Below are positions 38,842-49,996 of a stretch of 64,000 nt of DNA, one piece after another. The position numbers and the translations under genes are program-made. The stretch's first letter is position 1; every line of letters starts with the position of its first letter. The DNA comes from Achromobacter aegrifaciens (GTDB lineage Bacteria; Pseudomonadota; Gammaproteobacteria; Burkholderiales; Burkholderiaceae_B), in the NCBI RefSeq assembly GCF_902859735.1, contig NZ_CADIJY010000011.1, forward strand, positions 1 through 64,000. The letters are read 5' to 3'. Below the pieces are notes generated by a model. The model saw only the letters and a program-made list of their open reading frames with translations. It was not told the DNA's origin and did no database searches.

Positions 38842-39474
38842 ATGACATTCGCAAGAACCTTGGCCGCCATTGCCCTGTTGGGCACGGCGGGCGCCGCGCA
38901 GGCGCATTTCGTTTGGTTGGAACGCAGCGCCGAGGGACCGGCCAAGGCGTATTTCGGGGAATGGGCGGATGACGTGCGCGAAAAGCGTGACGGCCTGCTC
39001 GGCAAGATCATGGTCGCGCCCGTCGTTACGGGCGCCGATGGCAAGCCGCTGAAGGCCTCGGGCGAAGGCGCCGACTTCCTCGAATTCGCGGCGGCGGGCA
39101 AGGGCGACGTGCGCTTGCGCCAGGCCTACCAGTTCAAGGACACCCTGGTGCAGTACGGCGCCAAGGCCGGCCGCGCGGACACCGAGGGCAAGCTGGACCT
39201 GGAACTCGTGCCGGTCGCGGCCGGGACCAACGCTTTCGTGCTGCAGTTCAAGGGCAAGCCGCTGGCGAAGACGGAAGTCACCGTATTCGGCCCGCCCAAG
39301 TGGGAGAAGCGCTTCCACAGCGATGAGAACGGCCGCATCGAAATCACCACCCCGTGGCCCGGCCAGTACGTGCTCGAAGCCGCCCACGTCGAAGACAAGG
39401 CGGGCGAGGCCGACGGCAAGGCATACGCCAAGATCCGCTACGTTTCCACTACTACCTTCAACGTGTCCCAGTGA
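38842..39474 (+). CDS. DUF4198 periplasmic protein of the iron module
   Basis: A 210-residue exported protein. The signal peptide is about residues 1-21, ending AGAAQA, and the mature chain begins HFVWLERSAEG, the typical HFxWL start of DUF4198. The middle has YQFKDTLVQYGAKAGRADTEG, and the C-terminal half has GKPLAKTEVTVFGPPKWEKR and then NGRIEITTPWPGQYVLEA, an Ig-like fold related to the NikM/CbiK-type accessory domain of metal transporters. A metal-related periplasmic role is probable because of this relation and the setting. No exact function is known. GAAAUC-like spacing before the ATG is unremarkable. Confidence 0.8.
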   Translation: MTFARTLAAIALLGTAGAAQAHFVWLERSAEGPAKAYFGEWADDVREKRDGLLGKIMVAPVVTGADGKPLKASGEGADFLEFAAAGKGDVRLRQAYQFKDTLVQYGAKAGRADTEGKLDLELVPVAAGTNAFVLQFKGKPLAKTEVTVFGPPKWEKRFHSDENGRIEITTPWPGQYVLEAAHVEDKAGEADGKAYAKIRYVSTTTFNVSQ

Positions 39475-39779
39475 AAGCTCCCGCTGCCGGCGCAGGCATG
39501 ATGCGCTACCGTCTGGCCGTCTTTTCCAGGGCGGCGGCCGCCATCCTGGGCGGCTATGTTCTGGCGTCGGCGGCAGCCGCCTGCCTGGCGATCTGGCTGC
39601 CCATGCGGCGGCCGGACGCCGTGGTCACGGCGCAGATGCTGTCCTTTGTGTTCTACGCCTGCGGCGTGATCTGGGTTTTTGCCACGCGCAATGCCTGGCG
39701 CGCCTGGGCTGGCGTGCTGGCGCCCGCCGCGCTCCTGGGCGGGCTGTTCGCGATCGGCCGCGCGATGGGGGCGGCATGA
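39471..39779 (+). CDS. DUF3649 small inner-membrane protein
   Basis: A 102-residue protein with three hydrophobic segments (about 20-42, 55-72 and 77-98), fitting the DUF3649 family found in iron-uptake loci. The GTG at 39471 overlaps the DUF4198 stop, which favours coupling. The ATG at 39498 or 39501 (MMRYRLAV) is an alternative start, and the choice cannot be settled from sequence. Its stop overlaps the next ATG as ATGA. Function unknown. Confidence 0.7.
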   Translation: MKAPAAGAGMMRYRLAVFSRAAAAILGGYVLASAAAACLAIWLPMRRPDAVVTAQMLSFVFYACGVIWVFATRNAWRAWAGVLAPAALLGGLFAIGRAMGAA

Positions 39780-41404
39780 AGGCGAAAGTGGAAAAGGCGC
39801 CGGGCGAGGAAGGCCTGCGCCAATCCATGTCCTGGCTGCACACCTGGTCGGGACTGATCTTCGGCTGGGTGCTGTTCGCGATGTTCCTGACCGGCACGCT
39901 GGCGTTCTTCCGCCCCGAGATCACGGCCTGGATGCAGCCCGAGATCCAGACGCGGCCCGCGCCTGCGGCGCAGTCCGTGACTGCTGCACAGAACTACCTG
40001 GCGGAACATGCGCCCGACGCCACGCGCTGGTTCATCACGCCGCCGTCCGACCGCGAACCGCTCATCCAACTGCTCTACCAAGTGCCCAAGCCCAAGCCGG
40101 GCGAACGCGGTTTCGTGCGCGTGAAGCTGGACCCCGCCACCGGCCAGGCCCTGGCCGCGCGCGAGACGCGTGGCGGCGACTTCTTCTACCGCTTCCATTT
40201 CGAACTGGAAACCGCGTTTCCCTGGGGGCGTTGGCTGGCCAGCATCGCCGGCATGTTCATGCTGGTGGCCATCATCAGCGGCATCATCACCCACAAGAAG
40301 ATATTCACCGACTTCTTCACGTTCCGGCCCGGGAAAGGCGGGCAGCGCGCCTGGATGGACGGCCATAACGCCTTGTCCGTGCTGGGGCTGCCGTTCCACC
40401 TGATGATCACGTTCAGCGGGCTGGTGCTGTTCATGGCCATGCTGATGCCGGCCGGCATACTGGCCGTCTACGAGAGCCCCAGGCAGTATTCCGACGAGGT
40501 CTTCAAGTCCTTCAGGATCACTCCCGCGCGCAACGAGCCCGCGCCGCTGATCGCGCTTGCGCCGTTGGTGGAGCAGGCGCAGCAACACTGGCAAGGCGGC
40601 CGGGTGGGGCGCATTACCGTCAACCACCCCGGTGATGCTGGCGCGACCGTGACCCTGGTGCGCGACGCTGCCGACGGCGTGTCGTTCGGCAAGCTGGCGC
40701 CCTACATGCGTTTTGACGGCGTCACGGGCGCATTCCAGGAAGGCGAGGACGAGCTCGGCGCCACGGCGCGTACGGCGGGCGTCATCGTCGGCCTGCACCT
40801 GGGATTGTTTGCCGAACCGTTTTTGCGCTGGCTCTATTTCCTGGTCAGCATGGCGGGCACGGCGATGGTGGGCACGGGCCTGGTCCTGTGGATCGCCAAG
40901 CGGCGGCAGAAGGCGCGTCCGGGGGCGCGCGAAGCGTTTTCGTTGCGCCTGGTCGATGCGCTCAACGCCGGCACGGTCGCTGGCCTGTTCATCTCGATCG
41001 CCGCCTTTTTTTGGGCCAACCGCCTCCTGCCGATCGACCTGGCGGGTAGGCAGTTCTGGGAATCGCGCGCCTTCTTCGCAGTCTGGGGCTTGTCGCTGGT
41101 CTACGCCTTCCTGTTCCAGCGCAGCAAGTGGCGCGACCTGTTGGCCGCGGCCGCGGCCTCCCTGGCGCTGGTGCCGGTGGTCAACGCCCTGACGACCTCG
41201 CGCCATCTCGGGGTGTCGCTGCCTGCGGGCGATTGGGTCATGGCTGGTTTTGACCTGACCTGCCTGGCCGGGGCGCTGCTGCTGGCCTGGATGGCGCGCA
41301 AGGCGGCCCGCGCCAGCAAAGCGGGCGCCAAAGCGCCCGCCAAGGGCCGCGCCGCATCCAAGCCGTCCCAGCCCGCCTACGAACCTAGAGGTGATACGCC
41401 ATGA
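39776..41404 (+). CDS. PepSY-associated transmembrane protein (PiuB/FpvG-like)
   Basis: A 542-residue inner-membrane protein of the PepSY-TM family, which includes reductases thought to act on ferri-siderophores in the periplasm. The first helix (about 18-42) is preceded by [10 protein letters not shown], whose His is a family hallmark. Further helices lie near 155-178 (after [10 protein letters not shown]), 205-228, 355-378, 405-425, 440-455 and 490-510. Family patterns include [28 protein letters not shown] and [18 protein letters not shown], all with likely haem-ligand His. It overlaps both neighbours by 4 bases (ATGA), so the three genes are one coupled unit. Confidence 0.85.
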   Translation: MKAKVEKAPGEEGLRQSMSWLHTWSGLIFGWVLFAMFLTGTLAFFRPEITAWMQPEIQTRPAPAAQSVTAAQNYLAEHAPDATRWFITPPSDREPLIQLLYQVPKPKPGERGFVRVKLDPATGQALAARETRGGDFFYRFHFELETAFPWGRWLASIAGMFMLVAIISGIITHKKIFTDFFTFRPGKGGQRAWMDGHNALSVLGLPFHLMITFSGLVLFMAMLMPAGILAVYESPRQYSDEVFKSFRITPARNEPAPLIALAPLVEQAQQHWQGGRVGRITVNHPGDAGATVTLVRDAADGVSFGKLAPYMRFDGVTGAFQEGEDELGATARTAGVIVGLHLGLFAEPFLRWLYFLVSMAGTAMVGTGLVLWIAKRRQKARPGAREAFSLRLVDALNAGTVAGLFISIAAFFWANRLLPIDLAGRQFWESRAFFAVWGLSLVYAFLFQRSKWRDLLAAAAASLALVPVVNALTTSRHLGVSLPAGDWVMAGFDLTCLAGALLLAWMARKAARASKAGAKAPAKGRAASKPSQPAYEPRGDTP

Positions 41405-41724
41405 CGCTAGCTGCCTTCTGCCTGGCCTACGCGGGCTTTTCCGCCCTGTGCCTGGGCATGGACCGCCACTACGAAGACCTGTTCGACCGCGCGCTGCCGC
41501 GGCGTCACAGGTTGCCTTTGCGCCTGTTCGGCTGGGGGGCGCTGGCTTTGTCCTTGTGCGCCTCGGCGGCGGTCTGGGGCTGGAGCTACGGCACGGTGGA
41601 ATGGATCGGCATTCTGAGCATCGCCGGGCTGCTGCTGATCTGGTTCCTGACGTTCCGGCCGCGCGCCGCGCTGACCGCGGGCGGGCTGTGCGCGCTGGCG
41701 GCGCCAGTGTTGGCCGTCCTGTAG
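41401..41724 (+). CDS. DUF3325 small inner-membrane protein
   Basis: A 107-residue protein with three to four hydrophobic stretches (about 3-18, 41-62, 65-82 and 90-106) and a charged loop [18 protein letters not shown], matching the DUF3325 family. It overlaps the PepSY gene by ATGA and is the last gene of the iron module. These three membrane genes recur together near siderophore receptors in betaproteobacteria, but their joint mechanism is not established. Confidence 0.75.
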   Translation: MTLAAFCLAYAGFSALCLGMDRHYEDLFDRALPRRHRLPLRLFGWGALALSLCASAAVWGWSYGTVEWIGILSIAGLLLIWFLTFRPRAALTAGGLCALAAPVLAVL

Positions 41725-41780
41725 CCGCGCGCCCGGCAAGTTACACTGGGCGTTTCCCCCAGCAAACGCCTCTTCGCCTC

Positions 41781-43133
41781 ATGAATACCCGCGTCCTCAC
41801 CGGCATCACCACCTCTGGAACTCCCCACCTCGGCAACTACGCGGGCGCGATCCGTCCCGCCGTTCAGGCCAGCGCGCAGCCCGGCGTGGACGCATTCTTC
41901 TTCATGGCGGATTACCACGCCCTCATCAAGTGCGACGACCCTGCCCGCGTGGCGCGCTCGCGCCTTGAAATCGCCGCGACCTGGCTGGCGGTGGGCCTGG
42001 ACCACGAGCGCGTGACCTTCTACCGCCAGTCGGACATCCCCGAGATCCCCGAGCTGACCTGGCTGTTGAACTGCGTCACGGCCAAGGGCCTGATGAACCG
42101 GGCGCACGCCTATAAGGCGTCGGTGGACCAGAACACGGAAAAGGGTCTGGAACCGGACGATGGCGTGACCATGGGCCTGTTCTCGTACCCGGTGCTGATG
42201 GCCGCTGACATCGTCATGTTCAACGCCAACAAGGTGCCGGTGGGCCGTGACCAGATCCAGCATCTGGAAATGGCGCGCGACATCGCCCAGCGCTTCAACC
42301 ACCTGTACGGCCGCGACTATTTCACGCTGCCGGAAGTGGTGATCGAAGAAGACGTGGCGACCTTGCCGGGCCTGGACGGCCGCAAGATGTCCAAGAGCTA
42401 CAACAACACCATTCCGCTGTTCGAGGGCGGCGCCAGCGCGCTGCGCGCGGCGGTGATGCGCATCGTGACCGATTCGCGCGCGCCGGGCGAACCCAAGGAC
42501 GCCGAGAACTCGCACCTGTACACCATCTACCGCGCCTTCGCCACGCACGAACAGGCTGCCGCGCTGCGCAAGCAGCTCGAAGAAGGCATGGGCTGGGGCG
42601 AAGCCAAGCAGGCGCTGTACGACCACCTGGAAAACCTGCTGGCGCCCATGCGCGAGAAGTATTTCGACCTGATGGCCAACCCTGGCCGCATCGAAGACAT
42701 CCTGCAGGCCGGCGCCGCCAAGGCGCGCAAGCTGGCCACGCCTTTCATGCAGGAACTGCGCCAGGCCGTGGGCCTGCGCAACCTGGAAGCCGGCTCGGGC
42801 GCCAAGGCCGCGCAGCCCAAGAAGGAAAAGGGCAAGGGCGCGCGCTTCGTCAGCTTCCGCGACGAGGACGGCAGCTTCCGTTTCCGCCTGCTGGCAGCGG
42901 ATGGCGAGGAACTGCTGTTGTCGCAGCGTTTCGCCGATCCGAAGGAAGCCGGCGCGTTGATGCGCCGTCTGCAAGCGGAACCGGCCGATGCGGTGCTGAA
43001 GGCCGATGGGCAAGGCTATGCCGCGATGATCGACGGCGTGGCCGTGGCCACCGCGCCGGCTGGCGCGCAAGACGAATCCGGCGCCTTGCTGGAACGCGCG
43101 CGCGCCGCGCTGTCGTCTTTGTCGCAGGAATAA
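41781..43133 (+). CDS. trpS: Tryptophanyl-tRNA synthetase with C-terminal extension
   Basis: A 450-residue class I synthetase that charges tRNA-Trp. The HIGH-type motif is [10 protein letters not shown] near residues 14-23, and the KMSKS motif is in [11 protein letters not shown] near 201-211. Adenylation-site elements such as [20 protein letters not shown] are present. After the normal end of the catalytic core and anticodon-binding region (about residue 340) comes a Lys-rich linker. A roughly 80-residue module then begins [20 protein letters not shown] and resembles the small DUF1508/YegP fold, an uncommon addition. ATG 41781 is the natural start. A longer reading upstream from 41391 is not supported. 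Confidence 0.92.
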   Translation: MNTRVLTGITTSGTPHLGNYAGAIRPAVQASAQPGVDAFFFMADYHALIKCDDPARVARSRLEIAATWLAVGLDHERVTFYRQSDIPEIPELTWLLNCVTAKGLMNRAHAYKASVDQNTEKGLEPDDGVTMGLFSYPVLMAADIVMFNANKVPVGRDQIQHLEMARDIAQRFNHLYGRDYFTLPEVVIEEDVATLPGLDGRKMSKSYNNTIPLFEGGASALRAAVMRIVTDSRAPGEPKDAENSHLYTIYRAFATHEQAAALRKQLEEGMGWGEAKQALYDHLENLLAPMREKYFDLMANPGRIEDILQAGAAKARKLATPFMQELRQAVGLRNLEAGSGAKAAQPKKEKGKGARFVSFRDEDGSFRFRLLAADGEELLLSQRFADPKEAGALMRRLQAEPADAVLKADGQGYAAMIDGVAVATAPAGAQDESGALLERARAALSSLSQE

Positions 43134-43140
43134 ACCCAAG

Positions 43141-43161
43141 GGGCCGGCGCGCAGCCGGCCC
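43141..43161. terminator. Hairpin between convergent trpS and the unrecognised gene
   Basis: GGGCCGGC (43141-43148) pairs with GCCGGCCC (43154-43161) around 5 bases. No U-tract follows, so it is only a likely terminator. Confidence 0.5.
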
Positions 43162-43167
43162 GGCGGT

Positions 43168-43674
43168 TCAGGCCGCGCGGGCGCTGGCTACGATGCGCCC
43201 GTCGCGCACCTGGAAGCGCTGGGCGCTGCCCTGTCCGGCGATTTCCAGCATGTCGCCTTCCGTGTAGCCCGTGACATTCGGGCAGTCCAGCCATTCGGGG
43301 TTGATGAACGGGAAGTACTTGAGCGTGCCGCTGCCCTGGCTGGCAAAATCGAAGGTGGTGTTGGCGACCACTTCCGGATCCCATTGGCTGGCATCGAAAG
43401 TCAGCGCGCAACCCGCGCCGATACGGTAGGTGATGCTGGCGCCCATGCTGGCGAATCCCAGTGCGCCGACGTGCAACTGCGCCCCATTGCTCAATTCGAT
43501 GATGCGGCTGCCCAGCCGCTCCAGCGTGATGTGCTTGAAACTGACTTCGGCGCCATCGACAAGCAGGTGCGAATACTGGCCCAGGGTGATTTCGCTGTAG
43601 ACGCCGCTGGCGTTGGCTTCCTTGGCGGTGAGGGTTGCCGTTTCATTGGCGGCAAGCGTGATGGTATGGGACAT
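43168..43674 (-). CDS. Unrecognised beta-rich protein
   Basis: A 168-residue protein with no signal peptide, no membrane segment and no family I can name. The sequence is Thr/Ser/Gly/Ala-rich with alternating hydrophobics, for example SHTITLAANETATLTAKEA, GAQLHVGALGFASMGASITY and TFDFASQGSGTLKYFPFINP. This resembles short beta-helix or beta-sandwich segments of surface or repeat proteins. One Cys (about 90) and one (about 131) are present. The start is ATG 43674. It stands alone, converging with trpS, and is preceded by an AT-rich patch with an inverted repeat, a contrast that hints at foreign origin. Confidence 0.65.
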   Translation of the reverse strand: MSHTITLAANETATLTAKEANASGVYSEITLGQYSHLLVDGAEVSFKHITLERLGSRIIELSNGAQLHVGALGFASMGASITYRIGAGCALTFDASQWDPEVVANTTFDFASQGSGTLKYFPFINPEWLDCPNVTGYTEGDMLEIAGQGSAQRFQVRDGRIVASARAA

Positions 43675-43834
43675 GGCTGGGCGGATCTCCGGTCGTTCGG
43701 GGCAGGGCGCTGTTGTTCTTGTGCTGCTCCCCGGCAGGCGCTACGCGCCTTGGCTCGCCTGCTCGCGGGGGGCTTGTGCCGCCTTGCGGCCTGGCGCCGC
43801 CGGGTTTTATTATTTGGACACAATTAGATATTTT

Positions 43835-43850
43835 CTATCATTTTTGATAG
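43835..43850. promoter_or_regulatory. Inverted repeat in AT-rich patch upstream of the unrecognised gene
   Basis: CTATCA and TGATAG surround TTTT (43835-43850) within an AT-rich stretch at about 43804-43860. It could be an operator or a promoter-proximal element for the minus-strand gene 43168-43674, whose start is 161 bases away. Confidence 0.35.
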
Positions 43851-43903
43851 GTTTGGCTTGAGAGAAGACAAGTAACCCGCCTCTTTACGGGTAAGCCCTA
43901 GGC

Positions 43904-43934
43904 AAAAAAAACCGGCGCATCAGGCGCCGGTTTT
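43904..43934 (-). terminator. Rho-independent terminator after tex
   Basis: AAAACCGGCGC (43908-43918) pairs with GCGCCGGTTTT (43924-43934) around 5 bases. On the minus strand it runs into seven T. It lies 19 bases past the tex stop. Confidence 0.85.
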
Positions 43935-43952
43935 CCGTGGGGCGGGTCTCGC

Positions 43953-46328
<2,376 letters not shown>

Positions 46329-46533
46329 CTCGATACGACGACAAAAAGGAAAAACAAGGGGCGGATTGTGCCATAAGCCGCTGTTACAAAACGTGCCAGG
46401 GTGGACGGATATGTCCCCCTCGCGACGGCCTGGCGGCCAATCCGCGGCCCGGCAGCGGGTATCATTTGGTCCTTTCCCACCCAAGTGTCTGGCGCCCGAA
46501 CCGCAACCGGCACCGGTTCACCGTTGACTCGCT

Positions 46534-48630
46534 ATGCTGGACCTGGATATCTCCGAATTCTTCGACGCCGACGGGCCTTTGGCCACGGCTTTGCCCGGCT
46601 ACAAGCCCCGGCCTTCACAGGTCGAACTCTCGCAGGCCATAGGGCAGGCCATCCAGGACCGCGCCACCTTGGTGGCGGAGGCAGGCACCGGCATCGGCAA
46701 AACCTGGGCCTATCTTGTACCCGCCTTCATCCAGGGCGGCAAGGTGCTGATTTCCACGGGTACGCGCACCCTGCAGGACCAGCTTTTCGCCCGTGACCTG
46801 CCGCGCGTGCGCGCGGCGTTGGCCGCGCCGGTGACGGCCGCGCTGCTCAAGGGCCGCGGCAACTACGTCTGTCATTACCACCTGGATCGCCTGCAGGGCG
46901 ACGAGCGCGCGCTGAAGTCGCGCACCGAAATCCAGCAGTTGCGCCAGATCCAGGTGTTCGCGGGCATTTCCAAGACGGGCGACCGCGGCGACCTGGCGCA
47001 GGTACCGGAAGACGCCGACATCTGGCAGCGCGTGACCTCCACGCGCGAGAACTGCCTGGGCCAGGAATGCCCGCGCATCCGCGACTGCTTCGTGGTGAAG
47101 GCGCGCCGCCAGGCGCAGGAAGCCGACGTGGTGGTCGTGAACCATGCCCTGTTCATGGCCGACCTGGTGCTGCGCGAAGAGGGCGTGACCGACCTGCTGC
47201 CCGAAGCGGACACCGTGATCTTCGACGAAGCGCACCAGTTGCCGGACACGGCCACCCGCTTTCTGGGCAGCAGCGTGTCCACGCACCAGTTGCTGGATTT
47301 CGGCCGCGCGCTGGAAGCGGCCGGCCTGGCCTACGCGCGCGAAGCCGCCAAATGGAGCGACGTCAGCCGCCATGTGGAAACGGCGGCGCGCGAGCTGCGC
47401 CTGGTCTGTGCGCCGCTGGACCGTATGCCCGGCCGCAAGGCGACTTTCGAGGCCATCCCCAATCCCGAGGAATTCGACGAAGCGCTGTTGGCGCTGCGCG
47501 AGGCCGTGGACGGCGCGGCCAAGGCGCTGGGCGCGGTGGCCGAAAAGCACCCGGACCTGATGGCGGCCGCGCGCAGCGGCGCCGAGATTTCGGTGCGGCT
47601 GAAGCGCTGGGCCACGCCGGGCCGGGCGGGCGCAGACCATTCCGACGAAGGCTGGGGCCGCGACGACCAGGCGTCCGAACCCGTCGTGCAATCGGCGCTG
47701 GGCGACGGACTGCCCACGCCTGCCGCCATCCTGGAGGGCGCGGCCGCGGCGGAACAATGGACCGGCCCGGCGGTGCGCTGGGTCGAACACGGGCAGCACC
47801 ACGTGCGCCTGCATTCGGCGCCGCTGTCGGTGGCCCAGGCTTTTTCCAAGTACCGCAAGCCGGGCCAGGCCTGGATCATGACCTCGGCCACGCTGTCCGT
47901 GAACGGCGAGTTCACGCACTTCACCAGCCAGCTGGGGCTGGAGAAGGCGCGCACGGGCAAATGGGAATCGCCCTTCGACTATCCCGAACAGGCCTTGCTG
48001 TTCGTGCCGCGCGGCATGCCCGAACCGCAATCGCCGCAGTTCCTCGACCGCTTCGTGCAGACCCTGCTGCCGCTGCTGGAGGCCAGCCCCGGCGGCACGC
48101 TGGTGCTGTGCACGACGCTGCGCGCGGTGGACAAGGTCGCCAACCTGCTGGCCGACGCCTTCGACGATGCCGGCCATGAATGGCCATTGCTCAAGCAGGG
48201 CGAGGGCACGCGCCGCGATCTGCTGGACCGCTTCTGCAAACTGGAGCATCCGGTGCTGGTGGGCAGCGCCAGTTTCTGGGAAGGCATAGACCTGCCCGGC
48301 GACGTGCTGACCCTGGTGGCGATCGACAAGCTGCCGTTCGCGCCGCCCGACGATCCGGTCATCGAGGCGCGCCTGCGCGCCTGCCGTGCGCATGGCGGCA
48401 ATCCCTTTGCGGAATACCAACTGCCCGAAGCCGCGATCTCGCTCAAGCAGGGCGCGGGCCGTCTGATCCGTACGGAATCGGACTGGGGCGTGCTCATGGT
48501 GGGCGACGCGCGCCTGGTCGAAAAGCCTTATGGCAAGCGCCTGTGGCGCGGTCTGCCGCCGTTCGCGCGGACGCGCGAACTGGAAGAAGTACTGGCGTTC
48601 TACCGGCGCAAGCAGGAACCGCAGGACTAG
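46534..48630 (+). CDS. DinG/YoaA-type ATP-dependent DNA helicase
   Basis: A 698-residue XPD-like superfamily 2 helicase. The Walker A motif is in VAEAGTGIGKTWAYLVPAF near residues 48-66. Four cysteines expected to bind a 4Fe-4S cluster are seen as YVCHYHL near residue 112 and ENCLGQECPRIRDC near 173-186. The DEAH box is VIFDEAHQLPD near 229-239. Helicase motifs V-VI appear as SASFWEGIDLPGD and ISLKQGAGRLIRTESDWG. The extra QVELSQAIGQAI at the start belongs to the Q-type motif. It is transcribed divergently from tex and likely monocistronic. The closest group is YoaA, based on length and cysteine spacing. Confidence 0.88.
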   Translation: MLDLDISEFFDADGPLATALPGYKPRPSQVELSQAIGQAIQDRATLVAEAGTGIGKTWAYLVPAFIQGGKVLISTGTRTLQDQLFARDLPRVRAALAAPVTAALLKGRGNYVCHYHLDRLQGDERALKSRTEIQQLRQIQVFAGISKTGDRGDLAQVPEDADIWQRVTSTRENCLGQECPRIRDCFVVKARRQAQEADVVVVNHALFMADLVLREEGVTDLLPEADTVIFDEAHQLPDTATRFLGSSVSTHQLLDFGRALEAAGLAYAREAAKWSDVSRHVETAARELRLVCAPLDRMPGRKATFEAIPNPEEFDEALLALREAVDGAAKALGAVAEKHPDLMAAARSGAEISVRLKRWATPGRAGADHSDEGWGRDDQASEPVVQSALGDGLPTPAAILEGAAAAEQWTGPAVRWVEHGQHHVRLHSAPLSVAQAFSKYRKPGQAWIMTSATLSVNGEFTHFTSQLGLEKARTGKWESPFDYPEQALLFVPRGMPEPQSPQFLDRFVQTLLPLLEASPGGTLVLCTTLRAVDKVANLLADAFDDAGHEWPLLKQGEGTRRDLLDRFCKLEHPVLVGSASFWEGIDLPGDVLTLVAIDKLPFAPPDDPVIEARLRACRAHGGNPFAEYQLPEAAISLKQGAGRLIRTESDWGVLMVGDARLVEKPYGKRLWRGLPPFARTRELEEVLAFYRRKQEPQD

Positions 48631-48699
48631 CGGCCGTTCACGCCACAATCAGCCAGCCCTGGGGGCTGCCCGCGCCAGCGGGCGCCCCTGCCAGCCGCC

Positions 48700-49911
48700 T
48701 CAGGCCGCGACCCGTTCCGTCCGCCGCGACATCGCCCACCACCCGGTCATGACCGCGGCCAGGCCCACGATGGGCAGCATGGCGGCGTTCAACGTTTCCC
48801 AGCCCATGCGCGCGAGCGCCGGACCCGCGGCCAGCGTGGCCAGGGCGGTGGTGGCGTAGCGCAGCATTTCGGCGGCTCCTTGTACGCGCGCCCGTTCGGC
48901 GGGACGGTAGGACTGCGCCAGCAGCGTGGTGCCGCCGACGAACATGAAGTTCCAGCCCACGCCCAGGCAGAACAATGCCGCGTGGAAGGCCGTGAGCGAA
49001 GTCGATTGCATCGCGATCAGCGAGCAGGCCGCGTTCAACGCCATGCCCATGCCAAGCACGCGGGGCAGCCCCAGCCGGTTGATCAGCGCGCCGGCGAAGA
49101 AGGCCGGGGCGTACATGCCGATCAGGTGCCACTGCATGATGCTGGCGCCATCGGCGATGCTGTGCTGGCAGGCGACCGCGGCCAGCGGCGCGGCCGTCAT
49201 GACAAACATCATCGACACCGAACCCACGACATTGTTGGCCAGGGCCGCCACGAAAATCGGCTGCCGCATGACCTCGCCCAAAGGACGGGCCGGCAGGCCT
49301 GCGGCCTGCGTGTCGGCGGGCTGGCCGCCTTCGCCTTCCTGATCGCGGTAGGCGATGAGCAGCAGCGCGCTGGCGGCTCCCAGCAGCGCCACCATCAGAT
49401 AGGCGCCGGAAAAGATCGCGGCGGGGAAGATGTCCTTGGCCCAGGCCGCCAGCGCCGGCCCCGCGATGGCGGCGATGACGCCGCCCGTCAGGACCACGGA
49501 TATGGCGCGGCTCTTGGCCTCGGCGGGTACCGCGTCGGCGGCGGCCAGGCGGTAGTACTGCGCAAACGCCTGGAACACGCCGACCAGCGCCGTGCCCAGG
49601 CAGAAGAGCCAGAAGTCGCTGGCGAACACCGCGGCCACGGAAATCAGCCCGCCGGCCGCGCCCGCCAGCGATCCCAGCATGAAGCCCGCACGGCGGCCGA
49701 TGCGCTGCATGAGCAGCGATGCATACCAGGTGACCGCGGCGCCCGCCACGGTGATCAGCGCGAACGGCAGCGTGGCCAGGGCCGGATGCGGCGCCAGCAT
49801 CTGGCCGGTCAGCGCCGTCAGGGTCAGGTCGATGGAGATCGCCGCGATGTACAGGCCCTGGCAGACGGCGAGGATGCGGGCATTGCGCAGGCCGCGCGTG
49901 GAGGAGGTCAT
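48700..49911 (-). CDS. Major-facilitator-superfamily transporter
   Basis: A 403-residue membrane protein with about 12 transmembrane helices in two six-helix halves. An MFS loop-2-like pattern is visible as ASLLMQRIGRRAGFMLGSLAGA (about residues 64-85), with a central charged loop around 195-225. It is transcribed divergently from the GlxA-type AraC regulator at 49997, with an 85-base gap, so that regulator is a likely controller. The substrate is unknown. Sugar, drug or organic-anion efflux are all possible. Confidence 0.85.
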   Translation of the reverse strand: MTSSTRGLRNARILAVCQGLYIAAISIDLTLTALTGQMLAPHPALATLPFALITVAGAAVTWYASLLMQRIGRRAGFMLGSLAGAAGGLISVAAVFASDFWLFCLGTALVGVFQAFAQYYRLAAADAVPAEAKSRAISVVLTGGVIAAIAGPALAAWAKDIFPAAIFSGAYLMVALLGAASALLLIAYRDQEGEGGQPADTQAAGLPARPLGEVMRQPIFVAALANNVVGSVSMMFVMTAAPLAAVACQHSIADGASIMQWHLIGMYAPAFFAGALINRLGLPRVLGMGMALNAACSLIAMQSTSLTAFHAALFCLGVGWNFMFVGGTTLLAQSYRPAERARVQGAAEMLRYATTALATLAAGPALARMGWETLNAAMLPIVGLAAVMTGWWAMSRRTERVAA

Positions 49912-49996
49912 GGCTGTGGGAGTCCGGAGGATTGACAGGCCCCACTCTAGCGCCGGAAACTATGGCAAGAATGACTATTTTCCCTCATTTCATGCC

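Noticed and set aside
43700-43800. GC-rich repeat resembling an IS end or REP near 43710-43800
   Set aside because: It has only loose similarity to the hairpin at 10421-10474, with no transposase, target duplication or clear terminal repeats.
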